The position numbers were made by a program, and so were the translations under genes. DNA of 64,000 nt from Candidatus Copromonas faecavium (nom. illeg.) (GTDB lineage Bacteria > Bacillota > Clostridia > Lachnospirales > Lachnospiraceae): positions 1 through 64,000 of the forward strand of contig DVGC01000050.1 of NCBI GenBank assembly GCA_018712915.1, in the 5' to 3' direction. Positions within the stretch are counted from its first letter, which is position 1. The number at the start of each line of letters is the position of its first letter. Below the pieces are notes generated by a model. That model saw only the letters and a program-made list of their open reading frames with translations, was not told where the DNA came from and ran no database searches. Of the stretch, positions 36,801 to 45,029 are shown piece by piece.

Positions 36801-37084
36801 GGGAATCCTTTATGGCTGCATTGTCACTGGCTTTGGGAATGGCGGATCAGATAAAAGAAAGTGCGGCATCGGTCCATCTGGACGTCATGTTTATTGATGA
36901 GGGCTTCGGCTCCCTAGATGACAATGCCCGAGATAAGGCAGTGCACGTTTTGAAGGAAATGGCCGGAGATTCCAGAATGATAGGAATTATCTCCCATGTG
37001 ACAGAATTAAAGCAGGAAATAGAGGACCAGCTGATTGTTACAAGAGATGCGGCTGGAAGCCATGTCCGATGGCAGATCAGCTGA
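33875..37084 (+). CDS. sbcC: Exonuclease SbcCD, C subunit (SMC-like ATPase)
   Basis: A 1069-residue Rad50-type protein. Walker A GDTGAGKTTIFDAIVFALYG is near residue 31. Two long coiled coils, rich in E, K, Q and R, surround the zinc hook CPVCG at about residues 538-542. The C-terminal lobe has signature LSGGESFMAALSLAL and Walker B VMFIDEGFGSLD. With SbcD it processes DNA ends and palindromes. Overlap with sbcD by 4 bp ensures coupled translation. Confidence 0.96.
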   Translation: MKPLRLTMQAFGSYGKQTVVDFERMNQKLFLITGDTGAGKTTIFDAIVFALYGEAGSSLNRKSGSELQSQFADLSTEPFVELVFSEEDGGEQKEYRVRRVPRHLRPLKRGTGIREESETVSLTMPDGTEYPPKETDQKLVELVGLTKSQFMQVTMIAQGEFMELLRAKSDEKKVIFRKLFHTEIYEKIVEELGKRKKEKSKETDQLQTKCRLEISHVMIPGEYGKAGELLERKSRLLEASRFSVVEAEQFLKELEELCQWFKERYGLAEKAYLDASLQYQARYEQYTDARQLLSRFQELEEADRVLQEWESRKEEMERSERLRKLLQTAYTLLPLWQRYQDAQTVWSEAASGLSREQERLPGLLEEYENVQKQANAAGQLWEKENQTFIEVSSRVKQAESLFQKIDEAKKREETCKEVCRQTELEAAKAKERQKEEEERENFWRRQQEKQKDAQLRLERLNSRLDQMEQLEKERNMLDAMQREMNSCRLQAERTKKDYQEASTAYEAGREAYEAVRRTFLNHQAGILAKEELRPGQPCPVCGSLEHPAPCRLTEENEEISRDMLEKAEREAGELRARQEKLAARAHSETVLFEERKEKLGMRWETFRETFCMVFPEDGKPADGLPERNLQDVQRLLAKRQQELSKEKEAVSEQVKLCQEAEEQLKNAESRRENLQAEVSRLEEQVQAARERLAGLTAAVSELANSREFMTREEAGEAYTKARERLRKTEKERNNAETLLLQIRSQKVQSETRISRYQEELPAFEKERDQRKQVYEEALYQAKMSEGEWKGLTEQYGPGEAEHIREMLEIQWRERAAAESRRNAAKEALKGKKLPDMDALKAETEKAKLQMEEARKISGSIKEEYGINLRAFRSLEPMLEERAREMEELAALDSLYSRLAGNVSGSRMDMETFVQRYYLERILYAANRRFSAMSAGQFELRMCDLERAGTGKNRGLDLMVYSMVTGKEREVRTLSGGESFMAALSLALGMADQIKESAASVHLDVMFIDEGFGSLDDNARDKAVHVLKEMAGDSRMIGIISHVTELKQEIEDQLIVTRDAAGSHVRWQIS

Positions 37085-37120
37085 AGGATCGAAAATTTTT
37101 CTTAATTCTCCTGCTTTTTG

Positions 37121-37150
37121 TTGAAATTCTTTTCGGCTTTCGTATATAAT
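37121..37150 (+). promoter_or_regulatory. Promoter upstream of nifS
   Basis: TTGAAA (37121-37126), 18-bp spacer, TATAAT (37145-37150). The leader to the start codon is about 75 bases. Confidence 0.65.
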
Positions 37151-37229
37151 GTAGGATAGTCTCTGATAACAGAGACATAAATAAACAGTAGATGAGGCTT
37201 TTAACCTGTATTTACGGAAAGGCGGATTT

Positions 37230-38429
37230 ATGAAGAAAGTCATTTATCTTGACAATGCAGCTACAACGAAGGTGCGTCCGGAGGTTGTGGAGGCAATGCT
37301 GCCGTTTTATACGGAGCATTATGGAAATCCATCTTCTGTGTACGAGTTTTCCAACCCGTGCAAAGAGGCAATGGCCCATACGAGAGAAGTGATTGCAAAA
37401 TCACTGGGAGCAAAGGACAATGAGATTTACTTTACCGGCGGCGGCACAGAAGCAGATAACTGGGCTCTGACTGCGGCGGCTGAGGCCTATGCTTCCAAAG
37501 GAAAGCACATTATCACCACACAGATTGAACATCATGCAGTCCTTCATACGGGACAGTATCTGGAAAGCCGCGGCTTTGAAGTCACCTATCTTCCTGTGGA
37601 TGAAACGGGAGTGGTGGATCTGGATGCCTTAAAGGCAGCGATTCGTCCGGATACCATTCTTATATCTGTGATGTTTGCCAATAATGAAATTGGTACTCTG
37701 GAACCCATCCGGGAAATTGGAGAAATCGCGAAGGAACACGGAATCATTTTCCATACAGATGCAGTTCAGGCATATTGCCATGAACCAATCAACGTGGATG
37801 AGTACCATATTGATATGCTGAGCGCCAGCGCTCATAAATTTAACGGACCCAAGGGTGTCGGTTTTCTGTATATCCGCAAAGGTCTGAAGCTTCGTTCCTT
37901 TATCCATGGAGGTGCTCAGGAACGCAAGCGCCGTGCCGGAACGGAAAACGTGCCGGGAATCGTTGGCATGGGAAAAGCTGTGGAGCTGGCTCAGGAAAAG
38001 ATGGAAGAAAATAAGAAAAAGGAAACAGAGCTCAGGGATTATCTGATTGACCGGATTCTGGCTGAGGTTCCTTATACAAGACTCAACGGACACAGAACCA
38101 ACCGGCTGTCCAACAATGCCAATTTTGCATTCCAGTTTATCGAGGGAGAATCTCTTTTAATCATGCTGGATATGGATGGGATCTGCGGTTCAAGCGGTTC
38201 TGCCTGCACTTCCGGCTCTCTGGATCCGTCTCATGTACTGCTGGCCATTGGCCTGCCCCATGAAATCGCCCATGGTTCACTCAGGCTGACGTTAAGTGAT
38301 GAGACAACAAAAGAAGACATTGATTTTACAGTGGAAAGTGTGAAACGGATCGTAGAACGGCTTCGCTCCATGTCTCCGCTGTATGAGGATTTTGTAAGAA
38401 GCAGAGAAAAAGCGGAAATTCAGGCATAA
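37230..38429 (+). CDS. nifS: Cysteine desulfurase NifS/IscS
   Basis: A 399-residue PLP enzyme that takes sulfur from cysteine as an enzyme persulfide. IYLDNAATTKVRPEV starts the protein. The PLP lysine is in SASAHKFNGPKGVGFLYIR, and the active cysteine is in GSSGSACTSGSLDPSHV. It heads a nifS-nifU-mnmA series and so feeds Fe-S assembly and tRNA thiolation. No iscR regulator is present. The gap to nifU is 166 bp, in which no gene was found. Confidence 0.96.
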   Translation: MKKVIYLDNAATTKVRPEVVEAMLPFYTEHYGNPSSVYEFSNPCKEAMAHTREVIAKSLGAKDNEIYFTGGGTEADNWALTAAAEAYASKGKHIITTQIEHHAVLHTGQYLESRGFEVTYLPVDETGVVDLDALKAAIRPDTILISVMFANNEIGTLEPIREIGEIAKEHGIIFHTDAVQAYCHEPINVDEYHIDMLSASAHKFNGPKGVGFLYIRKGLKLRSFIHGGAQERKRRAGTENVPGIVGMGKAVELAQEKMEENKKKETELRDYLIDRILAEVPYTRLNGHRTNRLSNNANFAFQFIEGESLLIMLDMDGICGSSGSACTSGSLDPSHVLLAIGLPHEIAHGSLRLTLSDETTKEDIDFTVESVKRIVERLRSMSPLYEDFVRSREKAEIQA

Positions 38430-38595
38430 CGGAAGGGAAAACGTAAAACAGATATGCCTGGAAACCGGCACGAAAACATGGGACCGGGCTTACGACAGTT
38501 CCTCAATGGAAATGCAGGCGGTCCTGAAAAGGAAACGGAAGATGCCGGAATACGCAGCGTGAAAATTCAGATCGAAAAGAACAGGAGAAAAATAG

Positions 38596-39036
38596 ATGTA
38601 TTCAGAAAAAGTAATGGATCACTTCCAGAACCCGAGAAATGTGGGAGAAATAGAAAATGCCAGCGGAGTCGGCACCGTTGGAAATGCCAAGTGCGGCGAT
38701 ATCATGAGAATTTATCTTGATATTGATGATGAAAGCCATATCATCAGAGACTGCAAGTTTAAGACCTTTGGCTGCGGAGCGGCTGTGGCCACCAGCAGTA
38801 TGGCCACCGAGCTGGTAAAAGGAAAAACCATTGAAGAAGCTATGCAGATTACCAATAAGGCTGTTATGGAAGCGCTGGACGGACTTCCTCCGGTGAAAGT
38901 TCACTGCTCCCTTCTGGCAGAGGAGGCGATTCATGCAGCTCTTTGGGACTACGCAGAAAAGCATCATATTCAGATCCCGGGTCTGGAAAAGCCAAAGTCC
39001 GATATCAGCGAACATGATGAGGATGAGGAATACTAG
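38596..39036 (+). CDS. nifU: Fe-S scaffold protein NifU/IscU type
   Basis: A 146-residue scaffold on which Fe-S clusters form. The three conserved cysteines are in GNAKCGDIMRIYL, FGCGAAVATSSM and KVHCSLLAEEAI. The start MYSEKVMDHFQNPRNVG is typical. It is the short NifU N-domain/IscU form, without the C-terminal Nfu domain, and has an acidic tail (SEHDEDEEY). mnmA follows after 3 bp. Confidence 0.95.
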   Translation: MYSEKVMDHFQNPRNVGEIENASGVGTVGNAKCGDIMRIYLDIDDESHIIRDCKFKTFGCGAAVATSSMATELVKGKTIEEAMQITNKAVMEALDGLPPVKVHCSLLAEEAIHAALWDYAEKHHIQIPGLEKPKSDISEHDEDEEY

Positions 39037-39039
39037 GAC

Positions 39040-40116
39040 ATGAGCAGGAAAGTCGTAGTGGGAATGTCAGGCGGCGTCGATTCTTCGGTCGCCGCCTTCC
39101 TGTTAAAGGAACAGGGATATGATGTGATCGGCGTGACCATGCAGATCTGGCAGGAAGAAAATCCCCAGGAGACGGAAGAGAACGGCGGCTGCTGCGGGTT
39201 AAGCGCAGTGGATGACGCCAGAAAGGTGGCCTGGAAGCTGGGAATCCCATATTATGTCATGAATTTTCGCCAGGAGTTTAAAGAAAGTGTCATGGACTAT
39301 TTTGTGGATGAGTATTTAAGCGGCAGGACACCCAATCCCTGTATTGCATGCAACCGTTTTGTCAAATGGGAGGCGCTCCTGGAGCGGAGCCTGAAAATCG
39401 GGGCAGATTTTATTGCCACTGGTCATTATGCCAGGGTTGAACAGCTTCCCAACGGCCGGTTTGCGGTGCGGAACTCTGTGACGGCAGCGAAGGATCAGAC
39501 TTATGCGCTTTATAATCTGACCCAGGAACAGCTTTCCAGGACGTTAATGCCGGTCGGGGCATATACGAAGGATGAGATCCGCAAAATTGCGGAGGAGATT
39601 GGACTTCCGGTGGCGAAGAAGAAGGACAGTATGGAAATCTGCTTTATTCCGGACAATGACTATGCCGGTTTTATTGAGCGGACCGCCGGTTCTGTTCCTG
39701 GAGAGGGAAATTTTGTGGATCGTCAGGGAAATATTCTGGGAAGGCATAAGGGAATTACCCATTATACGGTTGGACAGAGAAAAGGATTAAATCTTTCCAT
39801 GGGACATCCGGTTTTTGTGACGGAGATCCGCCCGGAAACCAACGAGGTGGTCATCGGAGAAGGAGAAGATGTATTTTCCGACTATCTGGTTTGTGAAAAA
39901 GTCAACTGGATGGCAGTGGACGGACTTCATGGAAAGCCGCTGAAGGTTCGTGCCAAAATCCGTTACAGCCATGGCGGGGCTCCCTGTGAAATCAGAGAAC
40001 TTCCGGATGGAAAAGTGGAATGCCGGTTTGAAACACCCCAGCGGGCGATCACACCCGGACAGGCGGTCGTTTTCTATCTTGGTGAATACGTGGCCGGGGG
40101 TGGTACTATTTTATGA
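39040..40116 (+). CDS. mnmA: tRNA-specific 2-thiouridylase MnmA
   Basis: A 358-residue enzyme making 2-thiouridine at tRNA position 34 with ATP and persulfide sulfur. The PP-loop is [15 protein letters not shown]. Catalytic cysteines are in [12 protein letters not shown] and, near residue 205, [20 protein letters not shown] and [11 protein letters not shown] are also family motifs. The neighbouring cysteine desulfurase supplies the sulfur. The GTATG-rich 3' end overlaps the start of the amidase gene by 4 bp. Confidence 0.96.
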   Translation: MSRKVVVGMSGGVDSSVAAFLLKEQGYDVIGVTMQIWQEENPQETEENGGCCGLSAVDDARKVAWKLGIPYYVMNFRQEFKESVMDYFVDEYLSGRTPNPCIACNRFVKWEALLERSLKIGADFIATGHYARVEQLPNGRFAVRNSVTAAKDQTYALYNLTQEQLSRTLMPVGAYTKDEIRKIAEEIGLPVAKKKDSMEICFIPDNDYAGFIERTAGSVPGEGNFVDRQGNILGRHKGITHYTVGQRKGLNLSMGHPVFVTEIRPETNEVVIGEGEDVFSDYLVCEKVNWMAVDGLHGKPLKVRAKIRYSHGGAPCEIRELPDGKVECRFETPQRAITPGQAVVFYLGEYVAGGGTIL

Positions 40117-41183
40117 AGCAGTATATGAGTATCTGCCTTTGCCGTTTTCCGGTATGGATGGCTTTTATGCTTCTTCTGGCGGGGATTCTGTCCGGATGCT
40201 CCTCCAAGTATGAAGCGGTAGAGATTGAGACGCTGGGAATAAGCAGAGCAGGTTCTGCAGCAGGAGAGGTTTCACAGTTTGGGCAGGAGCCGGAGCTGAC
40301 CCTTGATCCGCAGGGAGCCGGACTGGCTTTCGCTGCGGCGGAACCGGAGTCTGCCGCAGCTTCAGAGGGTGAAGAGGCAGACGCTGCCCTGGAAGAGGGG
40401 GAGAATACAGCTGGAAATGGGGCGGAGATTCAAAACCGCTCAATGGAAACGGCGCTGGCGGAAAGCGCGGCAGAGAATGGAGACAGTCTGACGTATCAGG
40501 ATGGCCTGGACAGAGAGGAAACAGAAACGGAGGTTCCGTCAAATGGCCACACAGTGGCCATCGACGCGGGGCATCAGGCCAAAGCCAATGCGGAAAAAGA
40601 GCCTATCGGTCCTTCCTCGTCAACCATGAAGGCAAAGATGCCGGAGGGAGGCGTTGGTACGGTTAGCGGAGTGGAGGAATATGAACTGACGCTCACGGTG
40701 GCGGAAAAGCTTCAGACGGAACTGGAAACGAAAGGCTATCAGGTGGTTATGATCCGGACGGGGCATGATGTAAATTTAAGCCATGCGGAGCGGTCGGCGA
40801 TTGCCAATCAAAGCGGGGCGGAAATTCTTATCCGGCTTCACGCCAGTTCCATGGACAATTCCGGTATTTATGGGGCTTTGGCCATGTGCATGACCAGTCA
40901 GAATCCATATAATGCTCAGCTCCACGATCAAAGCTACCGCCTGTCCAAATTGATTGTGGATCAGATTTGCGGACTGACCGGTACGAAAAATCGCGGTGTT
41001 CAGGAGACGGACAACAATGGAGAAATCAACTGGAGCGAAATCCCGGTATCGGTGGTTAAGATGGGATTTCTTACCAATCCGGATGAGGATCTCTGGCTTC
41101 AGGACGGCAGCTATCAGGATAAAATCGTCACAGGAATTGTCAATGCAGTGGATACCTACTTTGCAGCAGATTCATCTTCCTGA
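40113..41183 (+). CDS. N-acetylmuramoyl-L-alanine amidase lipoprotein (Amidase_3)
   Basis: A 356-residue lipoprotein with lipobox ILSGC near residue 29. An acidic, low-complexity linker (residues 45-145) precedes the amidase domain. Zinc ligands are H in [10 protein letters not shown] in [10 protein letters not shown] and H in RLHASSMDN, and the catalytic glutamate is probably in [13 protein letters not shown]. It would cut the stem peptide from peptidoglycan while tethered to the membrane. It is translationally coupled to mnmA, although the functions are unrelated. Confidence 0.9.
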   Translation: MKQYMSICLCRFPVWMAFMLLLAGILSGCSSKYEAVEIETLGISRAGSAAGEVSQFGQEPELTLDPQGAGLAFAAAEPESAAASEGEEADAALEEGENTAGNGAEIQNRSMETALAESAAENGDSLTYQDGLDREETETEVPSNGHTVAIDAGHQAKANAEKEPIGPSSSTMKAKMPEGGVGTVSGVEEYELTLTVAEKLQTELETKGYQVVMIRTGHDVNLSHAERSAIANQSGAEILIRLHASSMDNSGIYGALAMCMTSQNPYNAQLHDQSYRLSKLIVDQICGLTGTKNRGVQETDNNGEINWSEIPVSVVKMGFLTNPDEDLWLQDGSYQDKIVTGIVNAVDTYFAADSSS

Positions 41184-41358
41184 TGCGTGCAGATCCCGCA
41201 TGGATTCCGACACAGAAACCTGTGTGATGGGATTTTGCGTTAAGTAAAATGCCAGGGATATGGTTTGCGGCTGCCTTCCGGCCTTGTATCCTGAAGAGAA
41301 AGGAAGAAACCGTCCCCTGCGGATTGACGGAAAAGCAAAAAGAAAAGAAAAAACAGAA

Positions 41359-41394
41359 AAAATTTCATTTTCCTACTACACAAAATGAAATTTT
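41359..41394. terminator. AT-rich perfect inverted repeat (possible terminator)
   Basis: AAAATTTCATTTT (41359-41371) and AAAATGAAATTTT (41382-41394) are perfect 13-bp arms with a 10-base loop. It could end amidase transcription, but no T-run follows. It could also be an operator for the tRNA promoter, whose TATAAT lies at 41399-41404. Confidence 0.5.
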
Positions 41395-41454
41395 CATGTA
41401 TAATAGAGAAGTCGGCGAAAACAGGAATTCATTTTATAAACAGCCGGCTTGTAA

Positions 41455-41545
41455 GGAGACGTAGCGAAGCGGTCGTAACGCGGCGCACTCGAAATGCGTT
41501 TGTCGGCTAATCCCCGGCACGAGGGTTCGAATCCCTCCGTCTCCG
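41455..41545 (+). tRNA. tRNA-Ser (anticodon CGA)
   Basis: A 91-base tRNA with acceptor stem GGAGACG pairing with CGTCTCC and discriminator G. The anticodon loop CTCGAAA is flanked by CGCA/TGCG. The variable arm is long, as in serine tRNAs, and the T-loop is GGTTCGAATCC. No encoded CCA is seen. A strong terminator follows. Confidence 0.95.
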
Positions 41546-41561
41546 TTTGAATGAAGTCTGA

Positions 41562-41597
41562 AACAGCCTGCAGGCCAGTAACCTGCAGGCTGTTTTT
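41562..41597 (+). terminator. Rho-independent terminator after tRNA-Ser
   Basis: AACAGCCTGCAGG pairs perfectly with CCTGCAGGCTGTT across a short loop, and TTTTT follows. Confidence 0.92.
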
Positions 41598-41700
41598 GTC
41601 AGCGGTGATTTTCGCTGTACTTTCTGTTTACAGAGTCCCCAATCGCTGTCAGATTCCTGCGGAATTTGGGATGCATTGCGGTTTCCGTTTCCATTCCAAT

Positions 41701-42387
41701 TTAGAACTGCTCCCGAATCTGACCATCGGTGGTGATAACGGTGACCTGCCAGGGGATCATTTTTCCGCTGGCTTCGAGGGCTTTCTTTACGGCCAGTTCC
41801 ATCCCCCTGCAGCAGGGAACTTCCATGCGGACAACGGATATACTCTGGATATCATTTTGCCGCAAAATTTCTGCCAGCTTTTCCGAGTAATCGACGGAAT
41901 CCAGTTTGGGACAGCCAACCAGAGTGATTCGGCCGCTTATGAAATCCTGATGGAAATTTCCATAGGCATATGCGGTACAGTCGGCGGCGATAAGCAGTCT
42001 GGCACCGTCAAAATAAGGCGCGCGCACAGGTGCTAATTTGATTTGAACGGGCCACTGACGAAGCTGGCTGGAGACAGGGGCGGGATTGAATGGCTGTTCC
42101 GCCATCCGGATGTCCAGAGCAGGTCCGGGCACCGTTTCCATCTGCTTCCTGGCAGCCATATGAGCCTGGACGGCCTCATGGTCATAGGGCGCTGCTTCCC
42201 GTTCTTCAAATGTGATGGCTCCGGTGGGACATGCAGGCAGGCAGTCACCAAGACCGTCACAATAATCGTCCCGCAGCAGGTGTGCCTTTCCGTTAACCAT
42301 ACCGATGGCACCTTCATGGCAGGCGTTGGCACAGGCACCGCAGCCATTGCATTTTTTCTCATCAATTGTAATAATTTTTCTAAGCAT
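41701..42387 (-). CDS. 4Fe-4S ferredoxin-type protein
   Basis: A 228-residue protein whose N-terminal 60 residues carry two 4Fe-4S motifs, CNGCGACANAC and a second CDGLGDCLPACPTGA. The second has an altered spacing (C..GDCLPAC) and may hold a modified or single cluster. The rest has a further set of cysteines, including VPCCRGMELAVKKALEASG, which suggests a second metal or active site. No known enzyme is recognised. It is transcribed divergently from the Crp/Fnr regulator, its likely controller. Confidence 0.8.
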   Translation of the reverse strand: MLRKIITIDEKKCNGCGACANACHEGAIGMVNGKAHLLRDDYCDGLGDCLPACPTGAITFEEREAAPYDHEAVQAHMAARKQMETVPGPALDIRMAEQPFNPAPVSSQLRQWPVQIKLAPVRAPYFDGARLLIAADCTAYAYGNFHQDFISGRITLVGCPKLDSVDYSEKLAEILRQNDIQSISVVRMEVPCCRGMELAVKKALEASGKMIPWQVTVITTDGQIREQF

Positions 42388-42634
42388 CTGATTTCTCCTT
42401 ATGATATATTTTCAAAGCTTTTCGTATTGATTAAAAAACAGCAGACTTCCGACAGAAAACGTAAATCCCTGTCAATTTTGCAGGCATCCTTTTGGGGGAT
42501 TCCTGCTACTCCGTTGGGAATGACATCCGGGAAAAAAGGGCAAATCTGCGGCAGTTCTTGACTTTCCAATGGCAGTATACTACAATCGAAACAGATTGTA
42601 TGTTGTAATTACAACAAAAAGAAAGAAGGCCCAT
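42388..42634. promoter_or_regulatory. Divergent control region with operator palindromes
   Basis: For the regulator: TTGACT (42558-42563), 17 bp, TACAAT (42581-42586). TACAATC-N6-GATTGTA (42581-42600) overlaps the -10 region, and a perfect palindrome TGTTGTAATTACAACA occupies 42601-42616. The reverse-strand promoter for the Fe-S gene is not clear. Confidence 0.75.
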
Positions 42635-43294
42635 ATGAGTCAGGAGCAGGTTTTTTGCTGCGCGTTGTTTCAGGGAATGAAGGAAAAAGAAGCTGAGAGT
42701 ATTTTAAGCTGCTTGTCCGCCGTAAGAAGACGATATGAAAAGGGAAATGTTATTTTTTCAGCGGGTCATTGCGTCCGTTCGCTGGGGCTGGTGCAATCCG
42801 GGAGAGTAGAAATTGTTCGGGATGATTACTGGGGAAACCGTCAGGTTCTGGGCACGGCCGGGCCGGGAGAATTGTTCGGAGAGGCTTATGCATGCGTTGG
42901 AGAGGAACCATTGATGGTATCTGTACTGGCCTCTGAGACGAGTGAGATTCTTTTTCTTGAGGTTCGGCGGATTCTTTCGGTCTGTTCTCCTGCCTGTGAG
43001 TATCACAGCCGCCTGATCCGCAATCTTTTGGATATTATGGCACGAAAAAATCTGATGCTGACCAGAAAAATTGATCACATGGGGCAGCGGACCATCCGGG
43101 AAAAGGTAATGACCTATTTATCGTTTGAAGCGGAGCGGCAGAAAAAGACTTCTTTTCTGATTCCCTATAACCGGCAGCAGCTTGCCGATTATCTGGCGGT
43201 GGATCGGAGCGCTTTATCGGCAGAACTGTCCAGGATGCAGAAAGATGGAATGATTCAATATGATAAAAACAGATTTACCATAAAGCAGATTTGA
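42635..43294 (+). CDS. Crp/Fnr family transcriptional regulator
   Basis: A 219-residue regulator with an N-terminal cyclic-nucleotide-like beta roll (GNVIFSAGHCVRSLGLVQSG) and a long dimer helix. The C-terminal winged helix contains NRQQLADYLAVDRSALSAEL. Cysteines at the N terminus (FCCALF) and C-x3-C-like spots do not match FNR's cluster set, so the signal is unknown. ATG 42635 is chosen over a longer version because GAAAGAAGG and the palindromes lie upstream. It probably represses its own promoter and controls the divergent Fe-S gene. Confidence 0.85.
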   Translation: MSQEQVFCCALFQGMKEKEAESILSCLSAVRRRYEKGNVIFSAGHCVRSLGLVQSGRVEIVRDDYWGNRQVLGTAGPGELFGEAYACVGEEPLMVSVLASETSEILFLEVRRILSVCSPACEYHSRLIRNLLDIMARKNLMLTRKIDHMGQRTIREKVMTYLSFEAERQKKTSFLIPYNRQQLADYLAVDRSALSAELSRMQKDGMIQYDKNRFTIKQI

Positions 43295-43471
43295 CAGAAC
43301 GGAATTGCTGGCTGAAACGGGCAGGGGAAGCCGGATAATACAAAATAAAACTGTCTGAAATAAGGCAGGAAGAAATCACGTAAAGAGAAACAGGAAAGAT
43401 TGAGACAGGGCAGGGAATAAACTCGGGGGATATGAGGAAGCCGCAGAGAATACGGAAGGGAAAGGTACGGT

Positions 43472-44176
43472 ATGTCAAGAGAAGAAGACGAAAGAAGGGT
43501 GCGGCGGGAGCTGCGCCGAATGAAAAGGAGAAAGCAGGAGAGGGTCCGGCAGCTTCTGCTTACGGGATTGCTGGGAATCGCAGCGGTGATTGTCATTGCG
43601 GCGGCGATTATACTGGTAAAGGGACTGTTTTTTCAGGAACCTGTAGATCCGAGAACGGTTTCCGTACCGGAACATGTGACGGTATCTCTGCTGACGCCCA
43701 ACCCCTATTCCAGGCCTCAGACACCTCTGGAACAGGTCAATGGAATTGTGGTTCACTATGTGGCCAATCCCTGTACGACAGCCAAGGAAAACAGAAATTA
43801 TTTTGAGCAGCTGAAAAACCAGACGGGGGAGGATACCACATCCGTCAGCAGCCATTTTGTCATTGGTTTAGAGGGAGAAGTGGTCCAGTGTGTGCCGCTT
43901 TATGAAGTGGCTTATGCCTCCAACGATCGCAACAGCGACACGATTTCCATCGAATGCTGCCATCCGGACGAAACCGGAAAATTTTATGACAGTACATATC
44001 AGTCTTTGGTGAATCTGTGTGCTTATCTTTGCCGGGAATTCAATTTGGAGGCCGGTTCGGTGATTCGCCATTATGATGTAACCGGGAAAATCTGTCCCAA
44101 GTATTTTGTGGACAATCCGGATGCCTGGGAAACTTTCCATAAGGATGTGGAGGCAGCCATTCGCGCCATGAAATAA
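43472..44176 (+). CDS. Membrane-anchored peptidoglycan amidase (Amidase_2/PGRP type)
   Basis: A 234-residue type II membrane protein. A very basic N terminus (RRVRRELRRMKRRKQE) precedes one membrane segment (about residues 30-50). The external domain has zinc ligands H in IVVHYVANP, H in VIRHYDVTGKICPKYF and C/K in the same motif. SSHFVIGLEGEVVQCVP is typical of T7-lysozyme-like amidases. It would cut N-acetylmuramoyl-L-alanine bonds at the cell surface. The start follows AAGGGAAAGG. A hairpin terminator lies after it. Confidence 0.9.
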   Translation: MSREEDERRVRRELRRMKRRKQERVRQLLLTGLLGIAAVIVIAAAIILVKGLFFQEPVDPRTVSVPEHVTVSLLTPNPYSRPQTPLEQVNGIVVHYVANPCTTAKENRNYFEQLKNQTGEDTTSVSSHFVIGLEGEVVQCVPLYEVAYASNDRNSDTISIECCHPDETGKFYDSTYQSLVNLCAYLCREFNLEAGSVIRHYDVTGKICPKYFVDNPDAWETFHKDVEAAIRAMK

Positions 44177-44182
44177 ACGAAA

Positions 44183-44200
44183 AGACGGCAAATGCCGTCT
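44183..44200. terminator. Hairpin between convergent amidase and PHP genes
   Basis: AGACGGCA and TGCCGTCT with an AA loop, between convergent genes. There is no long T-run on the + strand. Confidence 0.6.
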
Positions 44201-44202
44201 AA

Positions 44203-45012
44203 TCAGTCATCCAGCTTCAGGAATACAGGCCTGCGGTTTCTGTAAACGGTATAGTACCGGAAGCCGCAGGCTTTTAGTATGCTTTCTGCGCGGATAAATT
44301 CTTTTCCAATTTCTTCCGGCCGGTGTCCGTCTGAGCCCACCGTTAAAAGCTCACCGCCCAGTTCCCGGTAACGTCTTAAAATTTCTTCATGGGGATGGAG
44401 ATGCCCTAGGCCGTATTTATATCCGGCCGTATTGCATTCCAGAGCCTTTCCGCGTGCAATCAGCAGTTTTAAAATTTCATCAATGATGTCCATATAGTCG
44501 GCCGGACGGTAATTCTTATTTTTATTCGGCCCATATCGGAGAATACAGTCCAGATGGGCCAGACTGTCGAAACAGTCCAGAACGCGAATCCGTTCCAGAG
44601 TGGATTCAAAATATCGGGAATAAGCTTCTTTTTCCGTTTTGCCTTCATAGTAGGCCCGGTCATAGATGTCATATCCGTCCGTAAAATGGCTGGAGCCCAA
44701 AATAAAATCCACAGGCAGGGAACGGACAAGCTCTGTAAGAGTTTCCTGTTCCCTGAGCATGAGCCCCAGCTCGATGCCTGTGCGGATCTGGATGATTCCC
44801 TGATATTTTTCTGAAAGCTTCCGGATTCCGGACAGATAGGACGGAATATCCAGGATATAATGAAGCCTGGACATGGATTCAGAACCTGGATCATGATGAT
44901 CGGTGATACAGAATTTCTTCATGCCCAGATCTGCTGCCGCATCTGCCTGTGTTTCGGGCAGAGATCTGGAATCAGCAGAAAAGCTGGTATGAATATGAAA
45001 ATCACAAAGCAT
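44203..45012 (-). CDS. PHP-domain phosphatase (HisJ/histidinol-phosphatase family)
   Basis: A 269-residue PHP protein. Metal-binding motifs are CDFHIHTSFSADS, FCITDHHDPGS, and GLHLH-like residues further on (ILGSSHFTD, SDGHRPEE). HisJ proteins dephosphorylate histidinol phosphate, but no other his genes are near, so the substrate is uncertain. It is the last gene of a reverse-strand series, 17 bp after the TAXI gene. Confidence 0.85.
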   Translation of the reverse strand: MLCDFHIHTSFSADSRSLPETQADAAADLGMKKFCITDHHDPGSESMSRLHYILDIPSYLSGIRKLSEKYQGIIQIRTGIELGLMLREQETLTELVRSLPVDFILGSSHFTDGYDIYDRAYYEGKTEKEAYSRYFESTLERIRVLDCFDSLAHLDCILRYGPNKNKNYRPADYMDIIDEILKLLIARGKALECNTAGYKYGLGHLHPHEEILRRYRELGGELLTVGSDGHRPEEIGKEFIRAESILKACGFRYYTVYRNRRPVFLKLDD

Positions 45013-45029
45013 ATCGAATCCCCCTTCTG

